NCBI GenBank assembly: GCA_907163375.1
Contig: CAJQUW010016186.1
Coordinates: 124,001-188,000, forward strand
Direction: 5' to 3'
Length of the DNA stretch: 64,000 nt
DNA from: Prostheceraeus crozeri
Lineage: Eukaryota; Platyhelminthes; Polycladida; Euryleptidae
The notes beneath the pieces are model-generated. The model searched no databases. It was not told the origin of the DNA and saw only the letters and a list, made by a program, of their open reading frames with translations. Below, piece after piece: positions 43,717 to 52,639 of this stretch. Position 1 is the stretch's first letter, and each line of letters opens with the position of its first letter. The position numbers were made by a program, and so were the translations under genes.

Positions 43717-44530
43717 ATGTTGTAAATGGAGGACTCAAGTAATAACCAATTGCTTCGTGGTACCAATCACAGTGTATAAACGCCACTCTTCGAAATATAT
43801 GGAAAGTTCTGCTGGAGCCGTTAAACACTGTCACTACCAGGCAGGACATTGTCACCTCAATGATTTCTCTCACATTATTTGGACACCTACGGAAGAAGAA
43901 AAGTGTAAATTTCTGAAGTGGAAAACGCTTTCCGGAGAACAGTGGGGTGACACGTGGATGTCCAGCGACGGAAACCTCGCACTCACATTTCCCACGAAAA
44001 AGGAAGCTTACCTAGACTGCCACAACCTAACCCTCCGGAGAACTCAGCAAGGAATATACGTAAGAGACTGTCCAATTTTCACATCAACCACAGCCGCAAC
44101 TGACAAGGTACAGCAACGACGACCCCGAAGAGGAGCTACAACGTCTGCGGTTGCAGCAGCGCAACTACAAGCTCTACAATTTCGCCTTACAAATTATGTG
44201 CGCTTGGCTTTTAATATGGCTGTCCAAGCGTCCTGCAAGAGCATGATGTCGGCAGTGAGCCTACTCAAAGTGGCAATTATGTCCCATCCGACCTTGGCCG
44301 CCCGCTCACTGCTAAAACGTGACTACCTCCATGCCAAAGCGGTCGGAAGACTGTTGGAGATTTTCCCGTGTACGAAGGTGTACAACTTCAGTATCCTAGC
44401 AATGGAGAAAGTTTGTCTCAGTAGAATCCCCGTGATTTACATTATAAAGGATCATCAACCCATCATGGGTTACTTAGATCCTTTTGACAAACATTATACA
44501 TCCAACAGTGACTCGTCGACCGTGCCATGA
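43649..44530 (+). CDS. Env-like glycoprotein, middle part (ectodomain)
   Basis: Continues the Env-like region in the +1 frame: FECCKWRTQVITNCFVVPIT, CHYQAGHCHLNDFSHIIWTP, a tryptophan-rich stretch with LKWKTLSGEQWGDTWMSSDG and CHNLTLRRTQQGIYVRDCPI. Near residue 155 of the 43661 frame (about 44117) lies a multibasic RRPRR followed by GATTSAVAAAQLQ, like a furin site followed by an Ala/Gly-rich fusion peptide. Several Cys and N-glycosylation sites suggest a disulphide-bonded secreted fold. A second frame change, near 44480-44530, leads to the anchor region. I do not recognise the fold class (class I or class III fusion proteins are both possible). No full protein is reconstructed here. Confidence 0.7.
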   Translation, partial: KALRVVWSTDIPTVPVFGAAPFECCKWRTQVITNCFVVPITVYKRHSSKYMESSAGAVKHCHYQAGHCHLNDFSHIIWTPTEEEKCKFLKWKTLSGEQWGDTWMSSDGNLALTFPTKKEAYLDCHNLTLRRTQQGIYVRDCPIFTSTTAATDKVQQRRPRRGATTSAVAAAQLQALQFRLTNYVRLAFNMAVQASCKSMMSAVSLLKVAIMSHPTLAARSLLKRDYLHAKAVGRLLEIFPCTKVYNFSILAMEKVCLSRIPVIYIIKDHQPIMGYLDPFDKHYTSNSDSSTVP

Positions 44531-47500
44531 AGTCACAAAAATACCACTTTGTTACCAAAATACATGCTGCAATTATCATCACACACATGGATGCCGTGTT
44601 ATGCCTCCTTCTCAAACACTGCCTCTCTACCCATCCAACTTCACGACAGTTCCTATGCTGCCACACACTATCTTTCATGATCTTGTGGTATATAATTGGA
44701 GCGACATACAGTCTCGCGAGACAATCAACGATCTCATGGGAACCCTCAACATGCATCACGAAATCCTCCAACGCTTGGGAATTTCGTCTGAGGAAAGCAC
44801 AGAACGAAACACAAAATCTCTTATAAACAGCATAGCCCACCGAGTGTCCTTCGGATTCCTCCTGGGCTTTGCAGTCACTGCTAAACAGATATGGATATTC
44901 CTGGTGTGTCTGTATGTGACTATTACTGTCTTCCTTCGCATTTGCAAGAAATGTGCCCATCGGGTAACCAGACCTGTCTGGATGCCGAACACGCTCTACC
45001 TACCTTGGCGAAGACCCAAAGGAGCACAGCAGAGACGACAAGATCAACAGCTTATCTCACCCAACCAGGAACATGTTGCAATGCTCGCTCCTCCCAATGA
45101 CAGCCCATCAGTTGACGGCTGTAGAGAGGAGCTGCCACTGACATCCATAAACCCACCAGCATATTCAACCAGCGCAACACCAACGGCACCGTTGTACCAT
45201 CCCTCATCCCTTGAGGGCAGCACACCTTCATTGCAGAGCTGCACAACTGAAGACAATGACGACAGGACACATTATCCCCACCAACCTCAATCTTCCATTT
45301 GGCCTAGATCCTACAGCACAGAGGACGTCGTTGCGGCCTGTGGACAACAAGAGAAATCTGTTATCCGCTTGCACATCAACAACAAAGTCGCTGAAGCACT
45401 ACTGGACAAAGGTGCAGGTATAACTCTAGTATCGAAAGAATTTTGCAAGAAATGGAACATCACTTGGGGGAAAACTTCCATTTCAGCGAAAAACGTTAGT
45501 GGAGGTGATTTAGAAATCGTTGGCTGCGCTACTATCCTATTGACCCTTGCGAAACGAGATATCCTTCACGATGTGGCTGTTATGAAAGATCTGCGGTTTG
45601 ACGCCATCCTGGGAGTAGACTTTTTAAACAAGATTGAATATTTCACCATCAATTACAAAAAAGGAAAAATTGAATTCCCCTCTCCCACTCCCACCAGAGT
45701 TTGTGCCGTAAAGCTTGAACATAGCGTTACCATACCACCTCGAGCAGAAATGAAAGTGGCGTCTAGATTGACGCATCCCATCTCGTCGGAAACGGTTTTA
45801 TTCCACCCTAAGCATAGTAATCGGTTATCGCAAGTACTGATCGCCAACGTTGTCGCATCGCCGGAACATCAAATCCCAATTTGTATCACCAATATGTCGC
45901 AAGCCCCAGCAAAGTTTGATCGAGGGCTAACCGTCGGCAAAGCGGAGGCTCTCACCACGGAAGATCTTATTATTGGGGAAGATCAACGTCAATCCTCAAG
46001 TGCTACCGAAATAGATGAGTTTCTAAGCCTTTTTTCAAAATCTTCGTCGCTATCGGACGGACAGCAGGCGGAATTGAACAACCTCCTCTGGCGATACCAA
46101 GACGTTTTTGCTCGGCATGAATTCGATCTCGGACAAATGGAGGGACAAATGGACAACCCTCCTGTTCGTCAACGTCCATATCGGATCCCAGAATCGCAAA
46201 AAGGAGTGATAAAAGAACATATAGACAAAATGTGCCAACACGGCATCATCCAACCAACAGCTAGTTCATTTGCGTCACCTGTCATTCTAGTAAAAAAGAA
46301 GGACGGCACCGATGGATTCTGTGTCGACTTCCAACGCCTGAATGCTATTACCAGCAACGACTATTTTCCTCTACCTCGAATTGATGAAACGGCCAACTGT
46401 CTATCCAACGCGACATACTTTTCAACTCTGGATTTGGCATCGGGATACTGGCAGATACCTATTGCCCCAGAATCAAGACCGAAGACTGCTTTTACCACCT
46501 TTGCCGGAAACTTCGAATTTTGCCGACTACCATTCGGACTCTGTAATGCGCCGGCTACATTTCAGCGAGCCGTGGAAGTCATACTAGCGGGATTGCAAAA
46601 CGAAACATGCATCGTCTACATAGACGACGTCATCTGCTACTCGTCTGATTTTTCAACTCATCTACAACACTTAGAGAAAATCCTATCGAGAATGGTGACG
46701 CACGGGGTCAAACTGAAACCGAAAAAGTGTGACTTCGCTAAACCTTCAGTCAGGTTTCTTGGTCACATCATCACACGTGATGGCCTCAAACCTGACCCCG
46801 ACAACACTAGGAAGATACGGGACTATCCCGCCCCAACATCTACTAAAGAAGTTCGCCAATTCTTAGGGCTTGCCTCTTATTACCGGCGATTTATACCCAA
46901 TTTTGCCAAAGTAGCCAACCCTTTACATCAGCTAATCAAGAGAGACACCCCTTTCATATGGGAAGCAGACCAGCAGACATCTTTCAGCGAATTGAAAACC
47001 AGATTGTGCATGGAACCCATACTTGCATACCCCGACTTTACAAAGACGTTTATACTACATACAGACGCAAGTGGAACGGCCCTTGGAGCTGTACTCAGCC
47101 AAGGCACGGGTCGTGAAGAAAGGCCTATCGCTTATGCAAGTCGAACACTCAACAAGCACGAAAGGAATTATGCCATCGTAGAACTGGAGGCCTTGGCCAT
47201 TGTATGGGCCTGCGACCATTTCCGCCCTTACCTATACGGCAGGCCATTCACAGTAATAACTGACCACAGCCCACTTCAGTGGCTGTTCACACACCGCAAT
47301 CCATCGTCTCGCCTTATTAGATGGGCACTCAAGCTGCAAGAGCTGGACATGGTCATCAGGTACCGACCTGGGAAATGCAATAATGCGGATGCCCTTTCCC
47401 GCATATCGGACGTACCGGCGGTGTCAGCGATTCAGCGTCAAGATGCCACGGAGCTAACAATCACGTCTGACTTGTCGAATGTGCGCTTAGCTCAGCAGAA

Positions 47501-47549
47501 CGATCAGCTGCTCAAAAGCATTTCTGGGAAGTTGATGGGAAAAAAGTGA
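44484..47549 (+). CDS. Env-like C-terminus fused in frame to protease, RT and RNase H
   Basis: 1021 codons. The first ~180 residues finish the Env-like region: Cys-rich (CYQNTCCNYHHTHGC), N-glycosylation sites (SNFTTV, YNWSD), a probable membrane anchor at about 123-151 (LLGFAVTAKQIWIFLVCLYV and on), then a basic cytoplasmic start RICKKCAHR. A Pro/Ser/Thr-rich linker leads to a retropepsin whose active-site motif reads LLDKGAGITLV (D308-K309-G310, not D-T/S-G), with ILGVDFL later. RT has YIDD at 712-715; RNase H has HTDASGTALGAVLSQ and VITDHSPLQWLF. It ends LMGKK at a TGA after a run of six A, where a -1 slip would enter integrase. Confidence 0.85.
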   Translation: MTNIIHPTVTRRPCHEVTKIPLCYQNTCCNYHHTHGCRVMPPSQTLPLYPSNFTTVPMLPHTIFHDLVVYNWSDIQSRETINDLMGTLNMHHEILQRLGISSEESTERNTKSLINSIAHRVSFGFLLGFAVTAKQIWIFLVCLYVTITVFLRICKKCAHRVTRPVWMPNTLYLPWRRPKGAQQRRQDQQLISPNQEHVAMLAPPNDSPSVDGCREELPLTSINPPAYSTSATPTAPLYHPSSLEGSTPSLQSCTTEDNDDRTHYPHQPQSSIWPRSYSTEDVVAACGQQEKSVIRLHINNKVAEALLDKGAGITLVSKEFCKKWNITWGKTSISAKNVSGGDLEIVGCATILLTLAKRDILHDVAVMKDLRFDAILGVDFLNKIEYFTINYKKGKIEFPSPTPTRVCAVKLEHSVTIPPRAEMKVASRLTHPISSETVLFHPKHSNRLSQVLIANVVASPEHQIPICITNMSQAPAKFDRGLTVGKAEALTTEDLIIGEDQRQSSSATEIDEFLSLFSKSSSLSDGQQAELNNLLWRYQDVFARHEFDLGQMEGQMDNPPVRQRPYRIPESQKGVIKEHIDKMCQHGIIQPTASSFASPVILVKKKDGTDGFCVDFQRLNAITSNDYFPLPRIDETANCLSNATYFSTLDLASGYWQIPIAPESRPKTAFTTFAGNFEFCRLPFGLCNAPATFQRAVEVILAGLQNETCIVYIDDVICYSSDFSTHLQHLEKILSRMVTHGVKLKPKKCDFAKPSVRFLGHIITRDGLKPDPDNTRKIRDYPAPTSTKEVRQFLGLASYYRRFIPNFAKVANPLHQLIKRDTPFIWEADQQTSFSELKTRLCMEPILAYPDFTKTFILHTDASGTALGAVLSQGTGREERPIAYASRTLNKHERNYAIVELEALAIVWACDHFRPYLYGRPFTVITDHSPLQWLFTHRNPSSRLIRWALKLQELDMVIRYRPGKCNNADALSRISDVPAVSAIQRQDATELTITSDLSNVRLAQQNDQLLKSISGKLMGKK
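47528..47549 (+). promoter_or_regulatory. Possible -1 frameshift site before integrase
   Basis: In the RT frame the codons are ATG GGA AAA AAG TGA, giving the heptamer A-AAA-AAG directly before the stop. A -1 shift continues as GTGAACATG into the integrase frame without a stop. A classical slippery heptamer next to the stop fits programmed frameshifting, but a one-base indel in the A6 run would look the same. No downstream pseudoknot was tested. Confidence 0.45.
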
Positions 47550-48976
47550 ACATGAGCGCAATCGACCAGACGGAACAATCCTACGTTCACAGAAAGTTTG
47601 GTAATTTCCGCTTACGCCATGGAACTCTCTATCGTCTGACTGAAAAAGACACACTTGTGCTGGTACTCCCACCATCGTATCGCATGCAGGTATTCTTGGA
47701 GTTCCATCATGGACAATTCGGCGGACATTTATCCGCAGAAAAGACGCTATCGCGTCTGCGAAAATTCTATTATTGGCCCAAAATGAATAGAGAGGTGAAA
47801 CGATGGGTGAAGGAATGTGTGTCGTGTAATGCAAAGAATGCACCGAAGCGAAAAATCAAAGTACCATTGAAATGCATACCAATCCCGCCCCCATTTTACC
47901 GTTGGGCGGTGGATATAACTGGACCATTTCCGAAAACGCACGATGGAAACAAATATATAGTCATATTCATCGAGTACGCCACGAAATGGGTGGAAGCTTT
48001 TCCCATTTGCGACCAAGCGGCAACGACGATTGCAAAGTTGTTTTCCGACGAAATTGTATGCCGGTATGGATGCCCCGAGATCTTGTTGTCCGACCGAGGA
48101 GCTAACTTTATGTCCTCTTTGATGAAGGAAGTTTGTCGCTTGACAAACACAAAGAAAATTTTTACAACAGCATATAACCCTAAGTGCGACGGATTAGTCG
48201 AAAAAATGTGCGGAGTGATCGTGAGGATGATTTTCCATTACGTCAGCAACGATCAGAAGGATTGGGACGACTTCCTCCCAGCAATGCTGTTCGCTTACCG
48301 GTCATCCGCTCATGCATCCACCAAAGAAAGTCCGTTCTTCCTCGTTTTCGGGAGGGATCCTCATCTCCCTTGTGACATGGCACTTCAAGAACAGTGCAGC
48401 GACCCCACAAACACATCAGTTTCGGAATACAAACAAAATTTGTCGCGTCGCTTGTCAACCGCCTGGGAGCTTGCACGCAAGCACAATGATGAAGCCCAGA
48501 CCCGCCAGAAGACCCAGTATGACAAAACAGCTACCGATACACTGGATAATCTGGCGATTGGAGATCGCGTGTACGTCTTTACGCCCCAACCGAAAAAGGG
48601 ACTTTCCAAGAAACTGCAAAAACTGTGGCGCGGCCCTTACCGTGTAGTGCAGATGACGGACACAAACGTCATGGTCGCACCAATCAATGAACCACGCGGA
48701 AAGAAGCAATGGATAAACATAAATCGATGCAAACTAGCTATTGAACCACATACTCCCGAGTTACCCGTACCTGACACCCCAGCACTAACCCAATTCTTCG
48801 ATGCGGTTCCCAAGGCGGATGAAGACAAAAAGGTCTCAGAGCTAGGTTCCGAAAATGAGAAGAAAGAAAAACCCGAACAATCACGACCCAGCACAGGGGA
48901 AACTAAGGCTTCCCCTCAGAATGCTCCGCCGCGCAAATACCCATTAAGGAATAGACAAAGACACCTCTCCTGTTAA
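47546..48976 (+). CDS. Integrase
   Basis: 476 codons. N-terminal zinc finger H-H-C-C: HHGQFGGHLSAEKTLSRLRK and CVSCNAKNAPKRK. The core has Asp in AVDITGPFPKTHDGNKYIVI (about 122), Asp in LLSDRGANFMSSLMKEVC (about 182) and Glu in CDGLVEKMCGVIVRMI about 35 residues on. A GPY/F motif follows at LWRGPYRVVQMTDTNV, then an acidic, Lys-rich C-terminal tail ending RNRQRHLSC. All catalytic residues are present, so it could integrate DNA if expressed by frameshift or from an in-frame ATG at 47552. A stop at 48974-48976 ends pol. Confidence 0.9.
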   Translation: MNMSAIDQTEQSYVHRKFGNFRLRHGTLYRLTEKDTLVLVLPPSYRMQVFLEFHHGQFGGHLSAEKTLSRLRKFYYWPKMNREVKRWVKECVSCNAKNAPKRKIKVPLKCIPIPPPFYRWAVDITGPFPKTHDGNKYIVIFIEYATKWVEAFPICDQAATTIAKLFSDEIVCRYGCPEILLSDRGANFMSSLMKEVCRLTNTKKIFTTAYNPKCDGLVEKMCGVIVRMIFHYVSNDQKDWDDFLPAMLFAYRSSAHASTKESPFFLVFGRDPHLPCDMALQEQCSDPTNTSVSEYKQNLSRRLSTAWELARKHNDEAQTRQKTQYDKTATDTLDNLAIGDRVYVFTPQPKKGLSKKLQKLWRGPYRVVQMTDTNVMVAPINEPRGKKQWININRCKLAIEPHTPELPVPDTPALTQFFDAVPKADEDKKVSELGSENEKKEKPEQSRPSTGETKASPQNAPPRKYPLRNRQRHLSC

Positions 48977-49354
48977 GCCGTATGGGATATACATACCTAC
49001 TGCAAATTTGCTTCGCTTACCTGCCAACAACTTACACACTTTCCCACTAAAAGACGCCCTAAATTGCTGTATTCTCTCCAATCTCTATTAACGATCATTA
49101 CCGCACCCTCCCCCGCTTCATGCTACTTGCGTCTAGTTTGGGTAATATCGCCAATTTGAGGAGACTTCGTGACTGATAGGGCACCCTACTATACCTTTAA
49201 TGTTTCATATTTCTGTCTCATCTCCCTCCCAACTAACTTCAGTACGTGCTGCTCCCTTACATCACCACATTACTTTTGACTTCTATTTTATAAATTCCAT
49301 AAAACTGTTATGTCTCTGTAAGAAAAAGTTGAACTGCAATCGATTGACGAACTT
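48977..49354 (+). other. Non-coding spacer after integrase
   Basis: About 380 bp of pyrimidine-rich sequence without a protein-like frame. It may act as the branch region for the splice acceptor at 49355-49371. Likewise 50688-51183 is non-coding 3' sequence. I do not see a clear polypurine tract just before the right terminal repeat. Confidence 0.5.
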
Positions 49355-50687
49355 GTCTGCCTTTTACAGGCTATTCTAGTAGTATCCGTACAAGGGGCCA
49401 TCCAGCCCTCCGGCGAGGTCGTGACCGATCAGCAGTCCGGCCCGGTTGAGGTCAGTGTGTTGCTGACCATTAGAAGCGAGGCGGGTATGTTGGAGCCTGT
49501 CCGTCTGATCTCCTCCCTTATCCAACCAGTGGGACCAATACCGTGGTACGAGACGGCCACAATCCACGGGATTAGCCTGCGTTCCCTCGAAGATGCTCCC
49601 ACGTGGCAGGACTTTGGAAGGGAGATTGCGTGGAGGTTGGGAACCACTCCGCTTACACACGTTTATGCCAAAACAATGGCGTCGCTAGTTTGGATACCGA
49701 CGATACCGTGTCTGCGGTCGATCCCTGCATCGGCCGTGCAACTGGGACCATGGGCGGAACGTGTGGAGGCGAAGTGGTTCCACGACGCACTCCAACGCTG
49801 GAATGAGGGGTCCACGTGCCTGCCTTGCCAGTATGCACACACAATATCGGCCGAACCGAGCCCCGGACTTAGCAAGAGAGCACTACGGTGTATTTTGCGC
49901 GTCAAAAGACGCCGCAGTGCTCGTGGCGGCCCTCAACGCCGGAGTGGCAGTCCACCCCTTTCCGGACTACATTCCGAAACCAGAAGAGGAGAGACGCGTA
50001 CTGCCGATTCAAGCAGGCTTGGGACCACACGACGATGTCCTTCTGGTGACGGAGGAAGAGATGGAGGCCGGAAGTCAGAACGACTTCAAACGGGCGTTGC
50101 GCGCCACCCGGGATTTTGTCATCAAGGGCTCCGGACACGTACCGCACGTTGCCCTCCTGGGAACGGAGTCAGTGGAGACGATTCTTCGTTGTGCCATCCT
50201 GTCGGCGGTGCGGTCCAGGAGGAGACGACCACAGTGGCCCGCTATCACCGACAGGATCACGGAGGTGGTGCGGACATTCCACCGCATGGGCACACCGCCG
50301 TTGTGGCCACGAAAAATCGCTCGGCCGTCCTCGGTGCTCATCATAACGGCTAACAAACATTTAACCCTCGCGGACAGCATCATAATTTATATCCCGCTGG
50401 GCCTGATCCCATCCGCCAACATCACGGATAGACTCAAGATGACAGCGAGGCCGCTGGGGGCTAACTATCTGAATTGCTGTGTGGGAGTATTCGTCCTCCC
50501 GGAGGACCGACGAACGATCTCCATAGAATGGCTCCAGCGAGCGCGGGAGGCAGTGCAGGACATTTACCCTGCACTCCCGTGGGTGTTTGTGCATAACCAT
50601 CTGCGGGCGATTGTGGACATCTCTCTCCGCGTCGTCCGTCAAATAACCCCGGCTACCATTCGGGACTTTCGACGAGAATATCGTTGA
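49322..50687 (+). CDS. Unrecognised 3' frame of the retroelement, one frame change
   Basis: The open frame from 49322 (protein-like from about 49370: AIQPSGEVVTDQQ, VSVLLTIRSEAGMLEPV, HVYAKTMASLVWIPTIPC) runs into a second frame, 49761-50687, with AVLVAALNAGVAVHPFPDY, HDDVLLVTEEEMEAGSQND, HVALLGTESVETILRCAIL and DSIIIYIPLGLIPSANIT. The likely switch is between 49760 and 49960. Codon use and base composition are clearly more GC-rich than gag-pol, hinting at a separate origin. I recognise no family; it lacks a signal peptide or obvious anchor, so it is not an ordinary env. It lies where retroelements keep env or accessory genes. Confidence 0.5.
49355..49371 (+). promoter_or_regulatory. Splice-acceptor-like sequence before the 3' frame
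   Basis: gtctgccttttacag followed by gc: a pyrimidine tract and AG, immediately before the 3' reading frame becomes protein-like. A subgenomic spliced mRNA like those of retroviral 3' genes would place the frame at its 5' end. No donor was identified. Confidence 0.4.
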
Positions 50688-51183
50688 GTTTTTGTTTTGC
50701 TCTGCTTGCCTTCTGTGTCTTTTGTGTACACTATTATTTTTTACAGTTACATAATCTAAGTAACACCGTCATCGTTTTCCTTTCGACCTATAATGTACAC
50801 CGTGTCACAGCGTATCACTGACTGGTGTCTTTGTAACTATTAGTACTAATAGCTATTGTCGTTTTGCACAAGTAATCCTGGTCTCGCTTTACCAATTGCC
50901 AGAGACAATCTGCTCTCGTGCCCCTGTTCCCTTCCAGATGATACATATCTTCCTTCTTCTGCGACGAGGACGTCGCTCCTCACGGTGGATGGAAATGTAA
51001 TCGTAATTCTTGCGGTTTAAATTCGAAATGATGTTTTGTATTTCACTATCGAAATCGGATCCTATGGACATTTTATTGGAACATTTATTCCTAATTGGAA
51101 AATTCTGCTCCACTGGCTGTGGATTTCACTGCATTTTCGGCATCAGAGGACGAAAGGTCAAGTCGCAACTTTCTGAGAATTGA

Positions 51184-51525
51184 TGACTCAGCGGAAATGG
51201 AGGTACGGGGCACTTTCTTCTAATTACGATTCATAAAGATGGGCGAGAGATAATCTTCGTTCCGTGGCAAGTAATAAAGAGGGAGGCGAATGTTTAATCC
51301 TGTACCAGCGGCAATCAACTTCAAAAGGTGCCGCCCACGCTGCGATGTGGTTGGACTCAAGGAAGCTGGGAATGAAATCGGAAGGCGAACGTTTAATCCT
51401 GTACCAGCGGCCATCAACTTCAAAGACCTAAAAGCGCTCGTGGAAATAATAAAATTCATTCTAATTAGAAAATTCTCCTCTACTCGAGGGACCATAATGG
51501 CGTTAAGGTGCCGCCCATGCTGCGA
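51184..51525 (+). repeat. Truncated 3' terminal repeat
   Basis: Matches 37182-37523 with about two differences (for example cgtggcaag versus cgtgccaag). It ends at tgctgcga; the next bases (cacacacatcacatc) differ from the 5' copy, which continues. The U3 part alone is therefore present here. Confidence 0.85.
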
Positions 51526-52150
51526 CACACACATCACATCACTTCTGCAGATTCAGATGCATAGCATGCTGCTAAAAGTGAACTGAATTTACTATATAAT
51601 TGGTTACTAGGTTGTCATACAAGGTGTCATCGTCATAAAATTAGAGCGGAGAGAAGAGCTTTTTTAACTTTAAAAGCTTTTTAAACTTAAGACTTAAAAA
51701 CTAGCGAGCACTCAAAAGATTATTTCATTTGAAGACAATTGTGAAATGCGGATTTCAATCTTGTGAGATGGTGTGACAGTTTTCCTATGTATAAAAATAC
51801 TGTCGCGTGAAAGAGACTATAACAATAATGTTTTTGATGCATCAAATATATCAAAATGCATAGATAGGAATGAGAAGAGAGACGGGATCGAACAAGGAGA
51901 AAAGGAGAATAAGATAAAGTGGAAAATAACAGAGAAGAGAAAGAGTTGAAGGAGAATTGAAAGGAAGAATTGAAAAGAATTGAAAGGAGAAAATGAGAGA
52001 TACGAAGGAAAAGAAGTGGAATAGCAAGTGAACAACTTGATGAAGAAAAGAGAGAGAGATAGATGAAAGAGAATGGAGAGAGGAGGAAGCAGAGAAAGAG
52101 AGAAGAGGAAGAGGAAAAGAGAAATGTAGGGGAGGTTTATGAATTTTTTT
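51526..52150. other. Purine-rich low-complexity DNA
   Basis: 51526-51840 shows nothing recognisable beyond an AT-rich stretch with taaaagctttttaaac. 51860-52135 is almost all A and G on the plus strand (gagaga, ggaaag runs). The two hydrophobic Phe/Ser/Leu frames on its minus strand are by-products of that composition. Confidence 0.7.
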
Positions 52151-52590
52151 TCTGCTACGTAGACACAACGCATATGTGCTACGTAGAGGTAACCGAGCAG
52201 CTACCGACTGCTACGTATCCACGTTTATTTGCTACGTAGAGGCAACCGAGCAGCTACCGACTGCTACGTATCCGCAACGTTTATTTGCTACGTAGAGGCA
52301 ACCGAGCAGCTACCGACTGCTACGTATCCGCAACATTTATTTGCTACGTGGAAGCAACCGAGCAGCTACCGACTGCTACGTATCCACGACGCATTTGCTA
52401 CGTAGAAGCAACCGAGCAGCAACGCTCATATAGGCAAAACGTCAAAAGCGCTGAAAATATGCTATAAGTGTAGAATAAGTATCATTAGCTACGTAGCTGC
52501 TGCGTACTGCCACCAACCAACTTGCTACGCTACGCTTTGGAACGTTTGGCACCGACTGCTACGTATCAGCTACGTAGGATTGTTAGCCGG
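52150..52590. repeat. ~56-bp minisatellite containing TACGTA palindromes
   Basis: About five units of tgctacgtaga-gcaaccgagc followed by agctaccgactgctacgtat (starts near 52174, 52227, 52283, 52340, 52393), then scattered half-units (gctacgtagctgctgcgta; accgactgctacgtatcagc) up to 52590. Each unit contains two tacgta palindromes in the context gctacgta. The plus-strand frame over it is a translation of the repeat, not a gene. Confidence 0.88.
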
Positions 52591-52639
52591 GGTGCATCAG
52601 ACATCTGAAACGTAATGAGAAATTCTTAGTAAGATATAG

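Larger units (their letters stand above)
37182..51525 (+). mobile_element. ~14.3-kb LTR retroelement with Env-like region between Gag and Pol
   Basis: A ~342-bp direct repeat (37182-37523 and 51184-51525, about 2 differences) brackets a plus-strand coding block: gag, envelope-like region, protease, RT, RNase H, integrase and an extra 3' frame. The left repeat continues with a TATA box, so it looks like the U3 part of a longer LTR; the right copy ends early and is probably truncated. The element is much larger than usual because of a ~3.4-kb leader and a ~1.3-kb 3' region. Gag-Env and Env-Pol junctions are both in frame, while three frame changes occur elsewhere. No target duplication can be scored because the right end is incomplete. 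Confidence 0.75.

Noticed and set aside
43649-44960. Assigning the Env-like region to a named virus family or to class II/III fusion proteins
   Set aside because: Cys pattern, anchor and furin-like site are visible, but I could not match a specific family by eye; naming one would be a guess.
49322-50687. Calling the 3' frame an envelope, nucleoprotein or dUTPase
   Set aside because: No signal peptide, membrane segment or motif of these families is visible.
51817-52173. Hydrophobic Phe/Ser/Leu-rich minus-strand frames that look like membrane proteins
   Set aside because: They are the translation of a purine-only low-complexity tract in two frames.
52285-52467. Short repetitive protein with CYVEATEQ units
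   Set aside because: It is a direct translation of the ~56-bp minisatellite and stops with it.
52150-52590. CRISPR array
   Set aside because: Repeat units are directly adjacent and variable, without unique spacers, and the context is eukaryotic.
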